Shown: in pieces, positions 17,431 to 25,262 of the stretch
How the letters are laid out: every line of letters starts with the position of its first letter
Position numbering within the stretch: the first letter of the stretch is position 1
Source: Flavobacteriales bacterium
GTDB lineage: Bacteria > Bacteroidota > Bacteroidia > Flavobacteriales_F > PHOS-HE28
Length of the DNA: 64,000 bases
Reading direction: 5' to 3'
Assembly (NCBI GenBank): GCA_030584065.1
Contig: CP129489.1
Coordinates: 2,151,497-2,215,496 of the forward strand
Position numbers and translations under genes: made by a program
Notes under the pieces: generated by a model
Told to the model about the DNA's origin: nothing
The model's input: the letters and a program-made list of their open reading frames with translations, nothing else
Database searches by the model: none

Positions 17431-20400
17431 ATGACCATCAGCTCCATCAGCATCAACCGGCCCGTGCTCGCCACGGTGATCTCGATCCTGATCGTGCTGT
17501 TCGGCGGCATCGGCTTCACCTTCCTCGGTGTGCGCGAGTACCCCAGCGTGGACCCGCCCATCATCACCGTCACCACCAACTACGTGGGCGCCAACGCCGA
17601 CGTGGTGGAGAGCCAGATCACCGAGGTGCTGGAGGAGAGCATCAACGGCATCGCGGGCATCCGCACCCTCACCAGCGTGAGCAGCGACGGGCGCAGCACC
17701 ATCACCGTGGAGTTCGAGCTGGACGTGGACCTGGAGGCCGCCGCCAACGACGTGCGCGACCGGGTGAGCCGCAGCGTGCGCAACCTGCCCGCCGATGTGG
17801 AGCCGCCCATCGTGGCCAAGAGCGATGCGGACAGCAACCCCATCCTGTCGATGACCATCCAGAGCGATGAGCGCAGCATGCTGGAGCTCTCGCTGATCGC
17901 CAACGACGTCTTCAAGGAGCGGCTGCAGACCATCCCCGGCGTGAGCGCCATCAACATCTGGGGCGAGAAGAAGTACAGCATGAAGCTGCTGCTCGACCCC
18001 GTGAAGATGGCCGGCCTGGGCATCACCCCGGCCGATGTGCGCGCCGCGCTCGACCGCGAGAACGTGGAGCTGCCCGCCGGCCGCATCGAGGGCTTCCGCA
18101 CCGAGCTCAGCATCCGCACCCTGGGCCGCCTCACCACCGCCGAGCAGTTCAACGACCTGATCCTGCGCGATGCCGGCGGGCGCGTCATCAAGCTCAAGGA
18201 CGTGGGCCTGGCCGAGCTGCGGCCCGAGAACGAGCGCAGCCTGCTGCGCGGCAACGGCGGCGTGCCCCAGGTGGCCGTGGCCGTCACCCCCCAGCCCGGC
18301 AGCAACTACGTGGCCATCGCCGACGAATTCCACAAGCGCGTGGCGCAGATCAAGAAGGACCTCCCCGCCGACCTGCGCTACAACATCGCCCTCGACACTA
18401 CCGTGGGCATCCGCGCCGCCATCCTGGAGGTGGAGGAGACCATCCTCATCGCCTTCGGCCTGGTGGTGCTCGTCATCTTCCTCTTCCTGCGCGACTGGCG
18501 CACCACGCTCATCCCCGTGGTGGCCATCCCCATCTCCCTCATCGGCGCCTTCTTCATCATGTACGTGGCGGGCTTCAGCATCAACATCCTCACGCTGCTC
18601 GCCATCGTGCTGGCCACCGGCATCGTGGTGGACGATGCCATCGTGGTGCTGGAGAACATCTACGCCAAGATCGAGGGCGGCATGGACCCGATGCGCGCCG
18701 GCCACGAGGGCAGCAAGGAGATCACCTTCGCCATCATCAGCACCACCATCACGCTGGCGGCGGTCTTCCTGCCCATCATCTTCCTCAGCGGGCTCACCGG
18801 CCGCCTCTTCCGCGAGTTCGGCATCGTGGTGGCCGGCTCGGTGCTCATCAGCGCGGTGGTCTCCCTCACCCTCACCCCCATGATGAGCGCGCGCATGCTG
18901 CGCCACAAGACGAAGCACAGCCGCTTCTTCGAGGTCACCGAGCGCTTCTTCAACCGGCTGGCCGCCGCCTACCAGCGCTCGCTCGCCGCCTTCCTGCGCC
19001 GCCGCCGCTGGGCCTTCGCCATCATGCTCGCCAGCGGCGCGCTCATCTGGGGCGCTGGCGCCCAGCTGCAAAGCGAGCTGGCCCCCATGGAGGACAAGAG
19101 CCGCTTCATGATCCAGAGCACCGCCCCCGAGGGCACCAGCTTCGAGCTCATGAACGACTACCTCGCGCGGATCATCGAGGTGGCGGACACCCTGCCCGAG
19201 CGCCAGGCCCTCATCAGCGTCACCGCCCCCGGCTTCGGCACCGCCAGCAGCACCAACAACGGCTTCGTGCGCGTGGCTTTGGTGCCGCCCGGCGAGCGCA
19301 GCCGCACGCAGGACGAGCTGGCCAAGGCCGTGATGGCGAAGATCCAGGGCTTCAACCTGGCCCGCAGCTTCGTGATCCAGGAGCCCACCATCGGCGGCTC
19401 GCGCTTCACCCGCCTGCCGGTGGAGTACGTGATCCAGGCGCCCGACTTCGAGCGGCTCCGCGCCGTGATCCCCGCCTTCATGGAGAAGGCCGCGCAGGAC
19501 AAGACCTTCCGCGTGGTGGACCTCAACCTCAAGTTCAACAAGCCCGAGCTGAACGTGGAGATCGACCGCGACCGCGCGCGCGCCATGGGCGTCACCATGC
19601 AGGACATCGCCGAGACCCTGCAGCTCTACTTCAGCGGCCAGCGCTACGGCTACTTCATCATGAACGGCAAGCAGTACCAGGTGATCGGCCAGGCCACGCG
19701 CGACAACCGCGACGCACCCATCGACCTCAGCAGCGCCTATGTGCGCAACGACAAGGGCGAGCTCATCCAGCTGGACAACCTGGTGCGCCTCAGCGACCGC
19801 AGCACCCCGCCGCAGCTCTTCCGCTACAACCGCTATGTGAGCGCCACCGTGAGCGCCGACCCCGCCGAGGGCTACACCATCGGCGACGGCATCGCCGCCA
19901 TGGACCGCATCAAGAAGGAGGTGCTCGACGACAGCTTCAGCACCGCCCTGGGCGGCGTGAGCAAGGAGTTCGCCGAGAGCGGCAGCAGCCTCCTCTTCGC
20001 CTTCCTCCTGGCCCTGGTGCTCATCTTCCTCATCCTCGCCGCGCAGTTCGAGAGCTTCGTGGATCCGCTGGTGGTGATGCTCACCGTGCCCCTGGCCCTG
20101 GCCGGCGCCGTGGTGAGCCTCTGGATCGGCGGCCACACGCTCAACATCTTCTCGCAGATCGGCATCATCGTGCTCGTGGGCCTGGTCACCAAGAACGGCA
20201 TCCTCATCGTGGAGTTCGCCAACCAGCGCAAGGAACAGGGCCTGCAAAAGATGGACGCCGTGGTGGACGCCGCAGGCCAGCGCTTCCGCCCCATCCTCAT
20301 GACCAGCCTGGCCACCATCCTCGGCGCGCTGCCCATCGCCCTGGGCCTGGGCGCCGCCGCCAGGAGCCGCTTGCCCATGGGCGTGGCCATCATCGGCGGG

Positions 20401-20526
20401 CTGCTGTTCGCGCTGGTGCTCACCCTCTACGTGGTGCCGGCGCTCTACAGCTACATGAGCCGCGAGCGCAGCGCCGAACCGCCGCAGGCCCCCGCAGCGG
20501 ACCACGAACACGCACCGCACGCATGA
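17431..20526 (+). CDS. RND multidrug efflux permease (AcrB/MexF type)
   Basis: A 1031-aa inner-membrane proton/drug antiporter of the hydrophobe/amphiphile efflux family. It has the expected duplicated 6+6 TM plan with two large periplasmic loops. TM4 carries the proton-relay acidic pair in GIVVDDAIVVLENIYAKIE. The end of the second membrane domain shows the typical LVTKNGILIVEFANQ and SLATILGALPIALGLG blocks. It is full length for the family. Its stop overlaps the TolC ATG by 4 bases. Substrates cannot be deduced. A mirror-image open frame of nearly the same length on the other strand is a GC-codon shadow. Confidence 0.97.
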   Translation: MTISSISINRPVLATVISILIVLFGGIGFTFLGVREYPSVDPPIITVTTNYVGANADVVESQITEVLEESINGIAGIRTLTSVSSDGRSTITVEFELDVDLEAAANDVRDRVSRSVRNLPADVEPPIVAKSDADSNPILSMTIQSDERSMLELSLIANDVFKERLQTIPGVSAINIWGEKKYSMKLLLDPVKMAGLGITPADVRAALDRENVELPAGRIEGFRTELSIRTLGRLTTAEQFNDLILRDAGGRVIKLKDVGLAELRPENERSLLRGNGGVPQVAVAVTPQPGSNYVAIADEFHKRVAQIKKDLPADLRYNIALDTTVGIRAAILEVEETILIAFGLVVLVIFLFLRDWRTTLIPVVAIPISLIGAFFIMYVAGFSINILTLLAIVLATGIVVDDAIVVLENIYAKIEGGMDPMRAGHEGSKEITFAIISTTITLAAVFLPIIFLSGLTGRLFREFGIVVAGSVLISAVVSLTLTPMMSARMLRHKTKHSRFFEVTERFFNRLAAAYQRSLAAFLRRRRWAFAIMLASGALIWGAGAQLQSELAPMEDKSRFMIQSTAPEGTSFELMNDYLARIIEVADTLPERQALISVTAPGFGTASSTNNGFVRVALVPPGERSRTQDELAKAVMAKIQGFNLARSFVIQEPTIGGSRFTRLPVEYVIQAPDFERLRAVIPAFMEKAAQDKTFRVVDLNLKFNKPELNVEIDRDRARAMGVTMQDIAETLQLYFSGQRYGYFIMNGKQYQVIGQATRDNRDAPIDLSSAYVRNDKGELIQLDNLVRLSDRSTPPQLFRYNRYVSATVSADPAEGYTIGDGIAAMDRIKKEVLDDSFSTALGGVSKEFAESGSSLLFAFLLALVLIFLILAAQFESFVDPLVVMLTVPLALAGAVVSLWIGGHTLNIFSQIGIIVLVGLVTKNGILIVEFANQRKEQGLQKMDAVVDAAGQRFRPILMTSLATILGALPIALGLGAAARSRLPMGVAIIGGLLFALVLTLYVVPALYSYMSRERSAEPPQAPAADHEHAPHA

Positions 20527-21815
20527 GGGTCCCCGCCACCATCGCCGTCCTCCTCCTCGCCGCCGCCGCCGCGGCGCAGGTGCTCACCGCCGAGGAGGCC
20601 GTGCGCATCGCCGTGGAGCAGAACCACGGCATCCGCATGGCGCGCCTCGATGCCCGCAGCGCCGAGATCATGAACACCGCCGGCAACGCCGGCATGCTGC
20701 CCACCCTCGACGCCGTGGGCCAGTACAGCATCGACAACAGCGCCACCAAGCAGACCTTCTTCAGCGGCGAGGTGCGCGAGCGCGACAACGCCGACCAGCG
20801 CGTGCTCGATGCCGCCGTGCAGCTCAACTGGACCGTCTTCGACGGGCTGTCCATGTGGGCCGCCAAGGACAGGCTGGAGGCCCTGGAGCTGATCGGGCAG
20901 ACGCAGCTGCGGCAGCGCATCGAGGCCACCGTCTACGAGGCGCTGGCCGCCTACTACCAGCTGGTGCAGCTGCGCCGCGCCATCGCCGTGCAGCAGCAGG
21001 GCGTGCACATCAGCCGCGAGCGCCTCGCCATCGCGCAATCCGCCGAGCGCATCGGCAGCGGCAGCGGCCTGCAAGTGGTGCAGGCGCGGCTCGACCTCAG
21101 CGCCGACAGCGCCGCCGTGCTCGACCTGCAGGTGCAGGAGGCCGTGGGCGCCGCCCGCCTCAACGCCCTGCTGGGCCGCGACCCCGCCACCCCCGTGCAG
21201 GTGGCCGCCGAGGTGCCCGCCGCCGAGCCCCTGCAGCTGGCCGAGGTGCAGCAGGCCGCACGGCAGGCCAACAGCGAGCTGCAGCAGGCCCGGCAGCAGC
21301 GCATCGCCGCCGACCTCAGCGTGAAGGAGCTCACCGGCGCGCTGCTCCCGCGCATCGACCTCTTCGCCAACTACGGCTACACGCGCAGCACCAGCGCCGT
21401 GGGCATCCTGCAGAGCAACCAGGCCCTCGGCCCCGACTACGGCGCGCGCGTCAGCATCCCGCTCTACCGCGGATCGCAGGCCAGCCGCGCGCTGGAGGTG
21501 GCCAAGCTGAGCCGCGAGCAGGCCGCCCTGGCCGCCCAGCAGACCGAGCTCTTCCTGGAGGAGAGCCTGCTCAACGCCTGGGCCGCCTACGCCACCGCCA
21601 ACCAGCGCGTGGCCCTGGAGGAGCAGAACCTCGATGGCGCCCGCACCCAGGCCGAGGTGGCCCTGGAGAGCTACCGCCTGGGCGCCATCACCGCCGTGGA
21701 GCTGCGCGAGGTGCAGCTGGGCCTCGTGGGCGCCGAGCAGCGCCTGCTGGTGGCCCGCTACCAGGCCAAGCTCGCCGAGCTGCAGCTGAAGTGGCTGGCG
21801 GGCCGGCTGGTGTGA
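20523..21815 (+). CDS. TolC-family outer-membrane efflux protein
   Basis: A 430-aa outer-membrane channel with a signal peptide (about 1-18) and two homologous OEP halves rich in Ala, Gln and Leu coiled coil (QLRQRIEATVYEALAAYYQL and TELFLEESLLNAWAAYATA are equivalent helices). It completes the tripartite efflux pump with the adaptor and RND permease upstream, and its start overlaps the permease stop (ATGA). The C-terminus ends soon after the last helix, as in Bacteroidota members. Confidence 0.94.
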   Translation: MRVPATIAVLLLAAAAAAQVLTAEEAVRIAVEQNHGIRMARLDARSAEIMNTAGNAGMLPTLDAVGQYSIDNSATKQTFFSGEVRERDNADQRVLDAAVQLNWTVFDGLSMWAAKDRLEALELIGQTQLRQRIEATVYEALAAYYQLVQLRRAIAVQQQGVHISRERLAIAQSAERIGSGSGLQVVQARLDLSADSAAVLDLQVQEAVGAARLNALLGRDPATPVQVAAEVPAAEPLQLAEVQQAARQANSELQQARQQRIAADLSVKELTGALLPRIDLFANYGYTRSTSAVGILQSNQALGPDYGARVSIPLYRGSQASRALEVAKLSREQAALAAQQTELFLEESLLNAWAAYATANQRVALEEQNLDGARTQAEVALESYRLGAITAVELREVQLGLVGAEQRLLVARYQAKLAELQLKWLAGRLV

Positions 21816-21830
21816 GGCGCGCGCCCCGCC

Positions 21831-21838
21831 TAACTTCC
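21831..21838 (+). promoter_or_regulatory. -7-like box TAACTTCC
   Basis: A TAnnTT match whose last two bases differ from the consensus. It ends 5 nt before the ATG at 21844. This suggests the downstream gene has its own promoter and a nearly leaderless message rather than depending on the efflux operon. Confidence 0.45.
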
Positions 21839-21843
21839 GCCCC

Positions 21844-22764
21844 ATGCTGCGCCTCCCCGCCCTGCTCGCCCTGTGCTGCGCCGCCGCCGCCGCAGCTGCC
21901 CAGCCGCTCACCGGCGCGCAGCCCGATGCCGGCTTCGGCTTCGCCTTCACCATCCCCGAGGGCTGGGTGGGCGCCGCCAGCGCCGAAGGCTACGTGATCG
22001 GCCACCAGACCGTGCCCGGCATGGTGCTGGTGGCGCCCAAGCACCACGGCGACCTGGCCGCCCTGCAGCGCACCTTCGCCGAAAGCACCGACGACGGCAC
22101 CAGCAGCCTGCGCGCCGTGGCCCCGCCCCAGACCCTGGCCGACGGCAGCGTGCGCGTGGAGCAGCGCGGCACCGTGGAGGGCGCGCCCGTGAAGGTGGTG
22201 GCCATCGCCAAGCTCAACCCGCACGGCGGCAACACCGCCAACCTCATGGCCCTGGCCGCCGCCGATGGCTTCAGCCCGCAGCTGGAGCAGGCCCTCCTGG
22301 CCGTGCACCGCAGCGTGCGCTACACCGCCGCGCCGCGCACCGCCGGCGCCGACGGCCCGCCTGACGCCCAGTGGAAGCAGCGCCTGGCCGGCGCGCGCCT
22401 CACCTACATGGACAGCTACAACAGCCCCGCGGCCACCGAGGGCGGCATCGGCGGCGGCTACAGCATCCACCGCCGCATCGACCTCTGCCCCGAGGGGCAT
22501 TTCAAGACCGACGGCTCCGCATCCCACAGCTTCAGCGGCGCCGACGTATCGGCCGTGAGCAGCGGCAGCAGCGCCGGCGAGGGCCGCTGGAGCGCCGTGC
22601 GCGGCAGCGACGGCAATGCGCTGCTGCGCCTGCGCTTCAACGACGGGCGCGTGGCCGAATACCGGCTGGGCTGGCAGGAGGGCAAGACCTACCTCAACGG
22701 CGAGCGCTGGTACCGCACCACCCTGGCCAGCGACGGGCCGGAGTACGCACCGGCCTGCCCCTGA
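21844..22764 (+). CDS. Exported protein of unknown function, 306 aa
   Basis: It has a signal peptide of about 18 residues (poly-Ala core, AAAAQ cleavage). The first half (FTIPEGWVGAASAEGYVIG onward) resembles the PsbP/DUF1795-like fold often found after the phrase IPEGW. The second half contains a compact beta-rich module (GGYSIHRRIDLCPEGHFKTD, then NGERWYRTTLA). It is probably periplasmic or surface-exposed; no catalytic motif is seen. It is convergent with a small gene, separated by a GC hairpin. It follows the efflux operon by only 28 bp but has its own promoter candidate. Confidence 0.7.
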   Translation: MLRLPALLALCCAAAAAAAQPLTGAQPDAGFGFAFTIPEGWVGAASAEGYVIGHQTVPGMVLVAPKHHGDLAALQRTFAESTDDGTSSLRAVAPPQTLADGSVRVEQRGTVEGAPVKVVAIAKLNPHGGNTANLMALAAADGFSPQLEQALLAVHRSVRYTAAPRTAGADGPPDAQWKQRLAGARLTYMDSYNSPAATEGGIGGGYSIHRRIDLCPEGHFKTDGSASHSFSGADVSAVSSGSSAGEGRWSAVRGSDGNALLRLRFNDGRVAEYRLGWQEGKTYLNGERWYRTTLASDGPEYAPACP

Positions 22765-22780
22765 GCCGCCCGCAGGCGGC
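22765..22780. terminator. Bidirectional hairpin between convergent genes
   Basis: A perfect 6-bp stem (GCCGCC / GGCGGC) with a 4-base loop fills the 18-bp gap between the convergent genes. There is no T-tract, so it is a possible rather than proven terminator. Confidence 0.4.
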
Positions 22781-22782
22781 GC

Positions 22783-23007
22783 TTACTTGCCCTTGCGGTC
22801 CTTGGGGCCCGGCACCACCTCGATCACCTGGGCTTCCGGGTAGCGGGTCTTCCACGACTCGAAGCTCTTCATGCTCTTCAGCAGCACCACCGTGCGGTGG
22901 TTCAGCCGCACGCGGATGCAATCGGCATCGGCCGTGGCGGGCCGCAGCACCACCGGCTCCTTGCGGCCGTGGCTGCCCTTGGCGGGGGCTTTGCGCGTCG
23001 TGCTCAT
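22783..23007 (-). CDS. Conserved-looking small basic protein, 74 aa
   Basis: A 74-aa protein with a Lys/Arg-rich start (MSTTRKAPAKGSHGRKE) and a compact C-terminal part (VRLNHRTVVLLKSMKSFESW, YPEAQVIEVVPGPKDRKGK). It has no membrane segment or signal peptide, so it should be cytoplasmic and could bind nucleic acid. I do not recognise the family. Codon use (GC-rich third positions) matches real genes nearby. It is convergent with the 306-aa exported protein gene. Confidence 0.6.
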   Translation of the reverse strand: MSTTRKAPAKGSHGRKEPVVLRPATADADCIRVRLNHRTVVLLKSMKSFESWKTRYPEAQVIEVVPGPKDRKGK

Positions 23008-23276
23008 GCGTTGGGGGTATCGGTGGCCCAGCGGCGCGGCAGGCGCCGGAGCGGGGTTAGGGCCATGGGTGACAGTTGCAGCATCGGCTTGCCCAAGGGG
23101 GGCATCTTCTGGGGTCCCTCCCGAGGGAACCGTTGCACCGCGCCAGCATGGCGCCGTGCCGCCCGGGAACGACCGGCGCGGCCCCTGCCGCCGCCGGATC
23201 CCCGGCGGGCGAGGCCGGGCACGTCAGCAAGATACGGCCTGCGCGCCTCCCGGCCAACACCCGCGCCCAAATAAGC
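23008..23276. other. Intergenic region, no gene seen
   Basis: Very GC-rich sequence between the 74-aa gene and the tandem hairpins. Short open frames exist on both strands, but none has a plausible start context, signal peptide or familiar motif. I see nothing else in it. Confidence 0.6.
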
Positions 23277-23339
23277 GCGGCGCCCAGGCGGAGGGGCGCC
23301 GCTGCAAACGGGAAAGCCCCGGCCGAGGTGCCGGGGCTT
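23277..23339 (-). terminator. Two tandem hairpins, candidate double terminator
   Basis: Stem 1 pairs GCGGCGCCC (23277-23285) with GGGCGCCGC (23294-23302). Stem 2 pairs AAGCCCCGG (23314-23322) with CCGGGGCTT (23331-23339). Both have perfect 9-bp stems and 8-nt loops. They lie just downstream of the minus-strand gene ending at 23366. Reading in that gene's direction, only a short T-run follows stem 2. Confidence 0.5.
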
Positions 23340-23365
23340 CCGCATCAACAGGTCAGCTGCTGCGT

Positions 23366-23986
23366 TCAGGCGGCGCGGCCCATCGCCGGGTCGGCCTGCA
23401 GGCCCTCGCCCGCGCTGCCCAGGGCGCTCACCGTGAACCAGTAGGCCTTGTAGCTCTCCAGCCCCTTGGCCTGGTAGCTGGCGCGGGTGGTGTACGCGAG
23501 GAACTGCCAGTTGGCCTCCACCGTGGGGTCGCTCTCCGTCCACCACACCTTGTAGCCGTAGGCGCCGCGCTCATGCCGCCAGCGGATGTCCAGCGTGCCC
23601 TTGCTCTTGGTGGTCAGCGCGCGCAGACGCTGCACCATGCCCGGCACACCGATCGGCTCGGGCTGCCGGCGCAGCTCAAAACCGCTCGTCGCCAGCTTGG
23701 CCGCATCGCCCTTCGCCTCCATCCGCACATAATCCGCAACGGTCCGCAGCATCTCCTGCGCATCCCCGATCAGCACATCCCGTTGCACCTTGCTCGCCTT
23801 GCTGCCGTCGGTGGCCTCCTCGATGGCCGCCTCCAGCGCATCCCCCTTGCTCGTCATCTCCGCCAACGTCACCGGGGGGGTGGGGAAGAAGGCGTTGCCG
23901 GTCAGCTTGGCCACCACGTTGCGGAGCAGCGCGAGCAGGCGTACGGCGTTCAACAAGGACAGCGACAGCTTGATGTTCGCTTTCAT
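23366..23986 (-). CDS. Fibronectin III-like protein, 206 aa
   Basis: A 206-aa protein without a clear signal peptide. The first 110 residues are helical (LTGNAFFPTPPVTLAEMTSK, then a region rich in Ala, Asp and Lys). The C-terminal 90 or so resemble a fibronectin type III fold (WRHERGAYGYKVWWTESDP, TRASYQAKGLESYKAYWFTV). Similar proteins are, to my recollection, common and uncharacterised in Bacteroidota, sometimes in several copies. Two identical 14-bp palindromes lie 100-180 bp upstream of its start and may be its operators. Confidence 0.65.
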   Translation of the reverse strand: MKANIKLSLSLLNAVRLLALLRNVVAKLTGNAFFPTPPVTLAEMTSKGDALEAAIEEATDGSKASKVQRDVLIGDAQEMLRTVADYVRMEAKGDAAKLATSGFELRRQPEPIGVPGMVQRLRALTTKSKGTLDIRWRHERGAYGYKVWWTESDPTVEANWQFLAYTTRASYQAKGLESYKAYWFTVSALGSAGEGLQADPAMGRAA

Positions 23987-24087
23987 CGTCTTCCGCCCCG
24001 TGGATCCGGTGGGGCGAGGCCGTTTCTGTTAGTGATCCGGGGCCTGTTACGCAGCCCCCTGCAGCACCCCCCTCCGGCGCGGGCCGA

Positions 24088-24103
24088 TATGCCATATGGC
24101 ATA
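24088..24103. promoter_or_regulatory. Palindrome 1, TATGCCATATGGCATA
   Basis: A perfect 16-bp palindrome in an otherwise very GC-rich region, about 100 bp upstream of the minus-strand gene starting at 23986. Its 14-bp core is repeated exactly 63 bp away. A perfect dyad of this size is the usual form of a dimeric regulator site. Confidence 0.55.
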
Positions 24104-24151
24104 ACCGCGTTCGCCTGCACCCCGCACGGCACGCGCCGCCGCAGGCGGCCC

Positions 24152-24165
24152 ATGCCATATGGCAT
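24152..24165. promoter_or_regulatory. Palindrome 2, ATGCCATATGGCAT
   Basis: An exact copy of the 14-bp core of the first palindrome. The centre-to-centre distance is 63 bp, about six helical turns, so proteins bound to both would face the same side of the DNA. The candidate binder is unknown; the XRE-type regulator nearby is one possibility. Confidence 0.55.
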
Positions 24166-24259
24166 ATTCGGCGCGCTTCGTAACCCTTGCCCGGCACCTG
24201 CGCCCCGGCCCGGCCGCGCAAGCAGCGCACGGCCCGGTGCAGGCGGCCCAGGCCGGCCC

Positions 24260-24655
24260 ATCACTACGGGGCGAGTCCCCGATCACCACGGGGCAAGTCC
24301 CCGATCACTACGGGATGAGTACCCGAGAACTACGGGATGAGTACCCCATCACTACGGGGTGAGTACCCGATCACTAAGGGGTGAGTAGCCCATCACTACG
24401 GGATGAGTACCCGATCACTACGGGATGAGTAGCCCATCACTACGGGGTGAGTACCCGATCACTACGGGGTGAGTACCCGACCACTACGGGGTGAGTACCC
24501 GATCACTACGGGATGAGTAGCCCATCACTACGGGGTGAGTACCCGACCACTACGGGGTGAGTACCCGATCACTACGGGATGAGTACCCGATCACTACGGG
24601 GTGAGTACCTAATCACCACGGGATGAGTAGCCGATCACTACGGGGTGAGTACCCC
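24260..24655 (+). repeat. 22-bp tandem array, 18 units
   Basis: Exactly 18 head-to-tail units of 22 bp with no insertion or deletion (18 x 22 = 396 bp). The consensus is ATCACTACGGG(G/A)TGAGTA, then (C/G)CC(G/C). Substitutions are few and sit mainly at unit positions 12, 19 and 22. Each unit holds short dyads: TCAC and GTGA six bases apart, and CCCG and CGGG seven apart across the unit border. The array is non-coding in all frames. No spacers are present, so it is not CRISPR. The flanks (23987-24259 and 24656-24746) hold only the two palindromes. Confidence 0.95.
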
Positions 24656-24746
24656 GGCACCACAGCAGGCAGGCTGAGCGCTCCGCCCTGCCCAAGCGCA
24701 CACCGCAGCACCACCGGCGGATGCGCCGCCGCGCAGCGCACCGGCC

Positions 24747-25034
24747 TCAGGCCTGCGGGCCCATGGCCGCACGGCCCTTGCCCCAGCTGTGCATGGGCTG
24801 CCTCACCGGCTCCTCCGCCTGCACCACCCGCAGCGTATCGAACCAGCCCAGCGGCACTTCCAGGTACAGCGCTATGCGCTCCACCTCCCAGAAGTAGGGC
24901 TTGCTCCGCCCGTTCTCGATCTTGCTCAAGCGCGTCTGCCCCATGCCCGTCGCACGCCCCAGCTGCGACTGGCTCCACCCCTTCCGCTCGCGGTAGTACC
25001 GGATCCGGTCTCCGAGGGTCATCATGGAACTCAT
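24747..25034 (-). CDS. XRE-family helix-turn-helix regulator
   Basis: A 95-aa DNA-binding protein. The HTH is clear at about 7-62 (LGDRIRYYRERKGWSQSQLG, MGQTRLSKIENGRSKP), followed by a short tail of unknown function. There is no C-terminal peptidase or ligand domain. It lies between the 22-bp array and the defence island, so it may bind the array or control neighbouring defence genes; neither is shown. Two internal ATGs (residues 4 and 5) are alternative starts that would not remove the HTH. Confidence 0.9.
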   Translation of the reverse strand: MSSMMTLGDRIRYYRERKGWSQSQLGRATGMGQTRLSKIENGRSKPYFWEVERIALYLEVPLGWFDTLRVVQAEEPVRQPMHSWGKGRAAMGPQA

Positions 25035-25250
25035 GGGTCAACAAGGCCGATTACCGGCGGCCCTCCCCTAAAGCTTTGCACCGGATGCGGCCCCTGCAAG
25101 CGCCGCTGGCCCCGGCTTCACCAACGGCGCCGTGTGGAAAGGCAGCGGTGGGAAAGGGCGGCGGGTTGACTGGGGCTCAGGCCAATAGGCTGCTTGGCTG
25201 CGCCACCTTTACCTATAGAGGACCATCCCAGCTGCAGTAGGCGGAAGCGA
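25035..25250. other. Divergent intergenic region
   Basis: The 228-bp gap between the XRE-type regulator and the HNH gene contains the HNH promoter at its right end. I see no other gene or repeat in it. Confidence 0.5.
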
Positions 25251-25258
25251 TAACTTGC
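25251..25258 (+). promoter_or_regulatory. -7-like box TAACTTGC of the HNH endonuclease gene
   Basis: Ends 4 nt before the GTG at 25263. The same eight bases with the same 4-nt spacing precede hsdR at 36873-36880. This supports GTG as the start codon and suggests a leaderless message. Confidence 0.55.
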
Positions 25259-25262
25259 CCAG

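Noticed and set aside
17410-20520. 1036-residue open frame antisense to the RND pump gene
   Set aside because: Composition is Ala/Gly/His/Glu/Val-rich without domains, and the frame mirrors the pump codon phase. It is a shadow of high third-position GC.
24260-24655. 22-bp array as a CRISPR
   Set aside because: Units are directly adjacent with no spacers and no cas genes nearby.
24088-24655. Palindromes plus 22-bp array as a replication origin
   Set aside because: No dnaA, replication initiator or AT-rich unwinding region nearby; kept only as a regulatory or satellite candidate.
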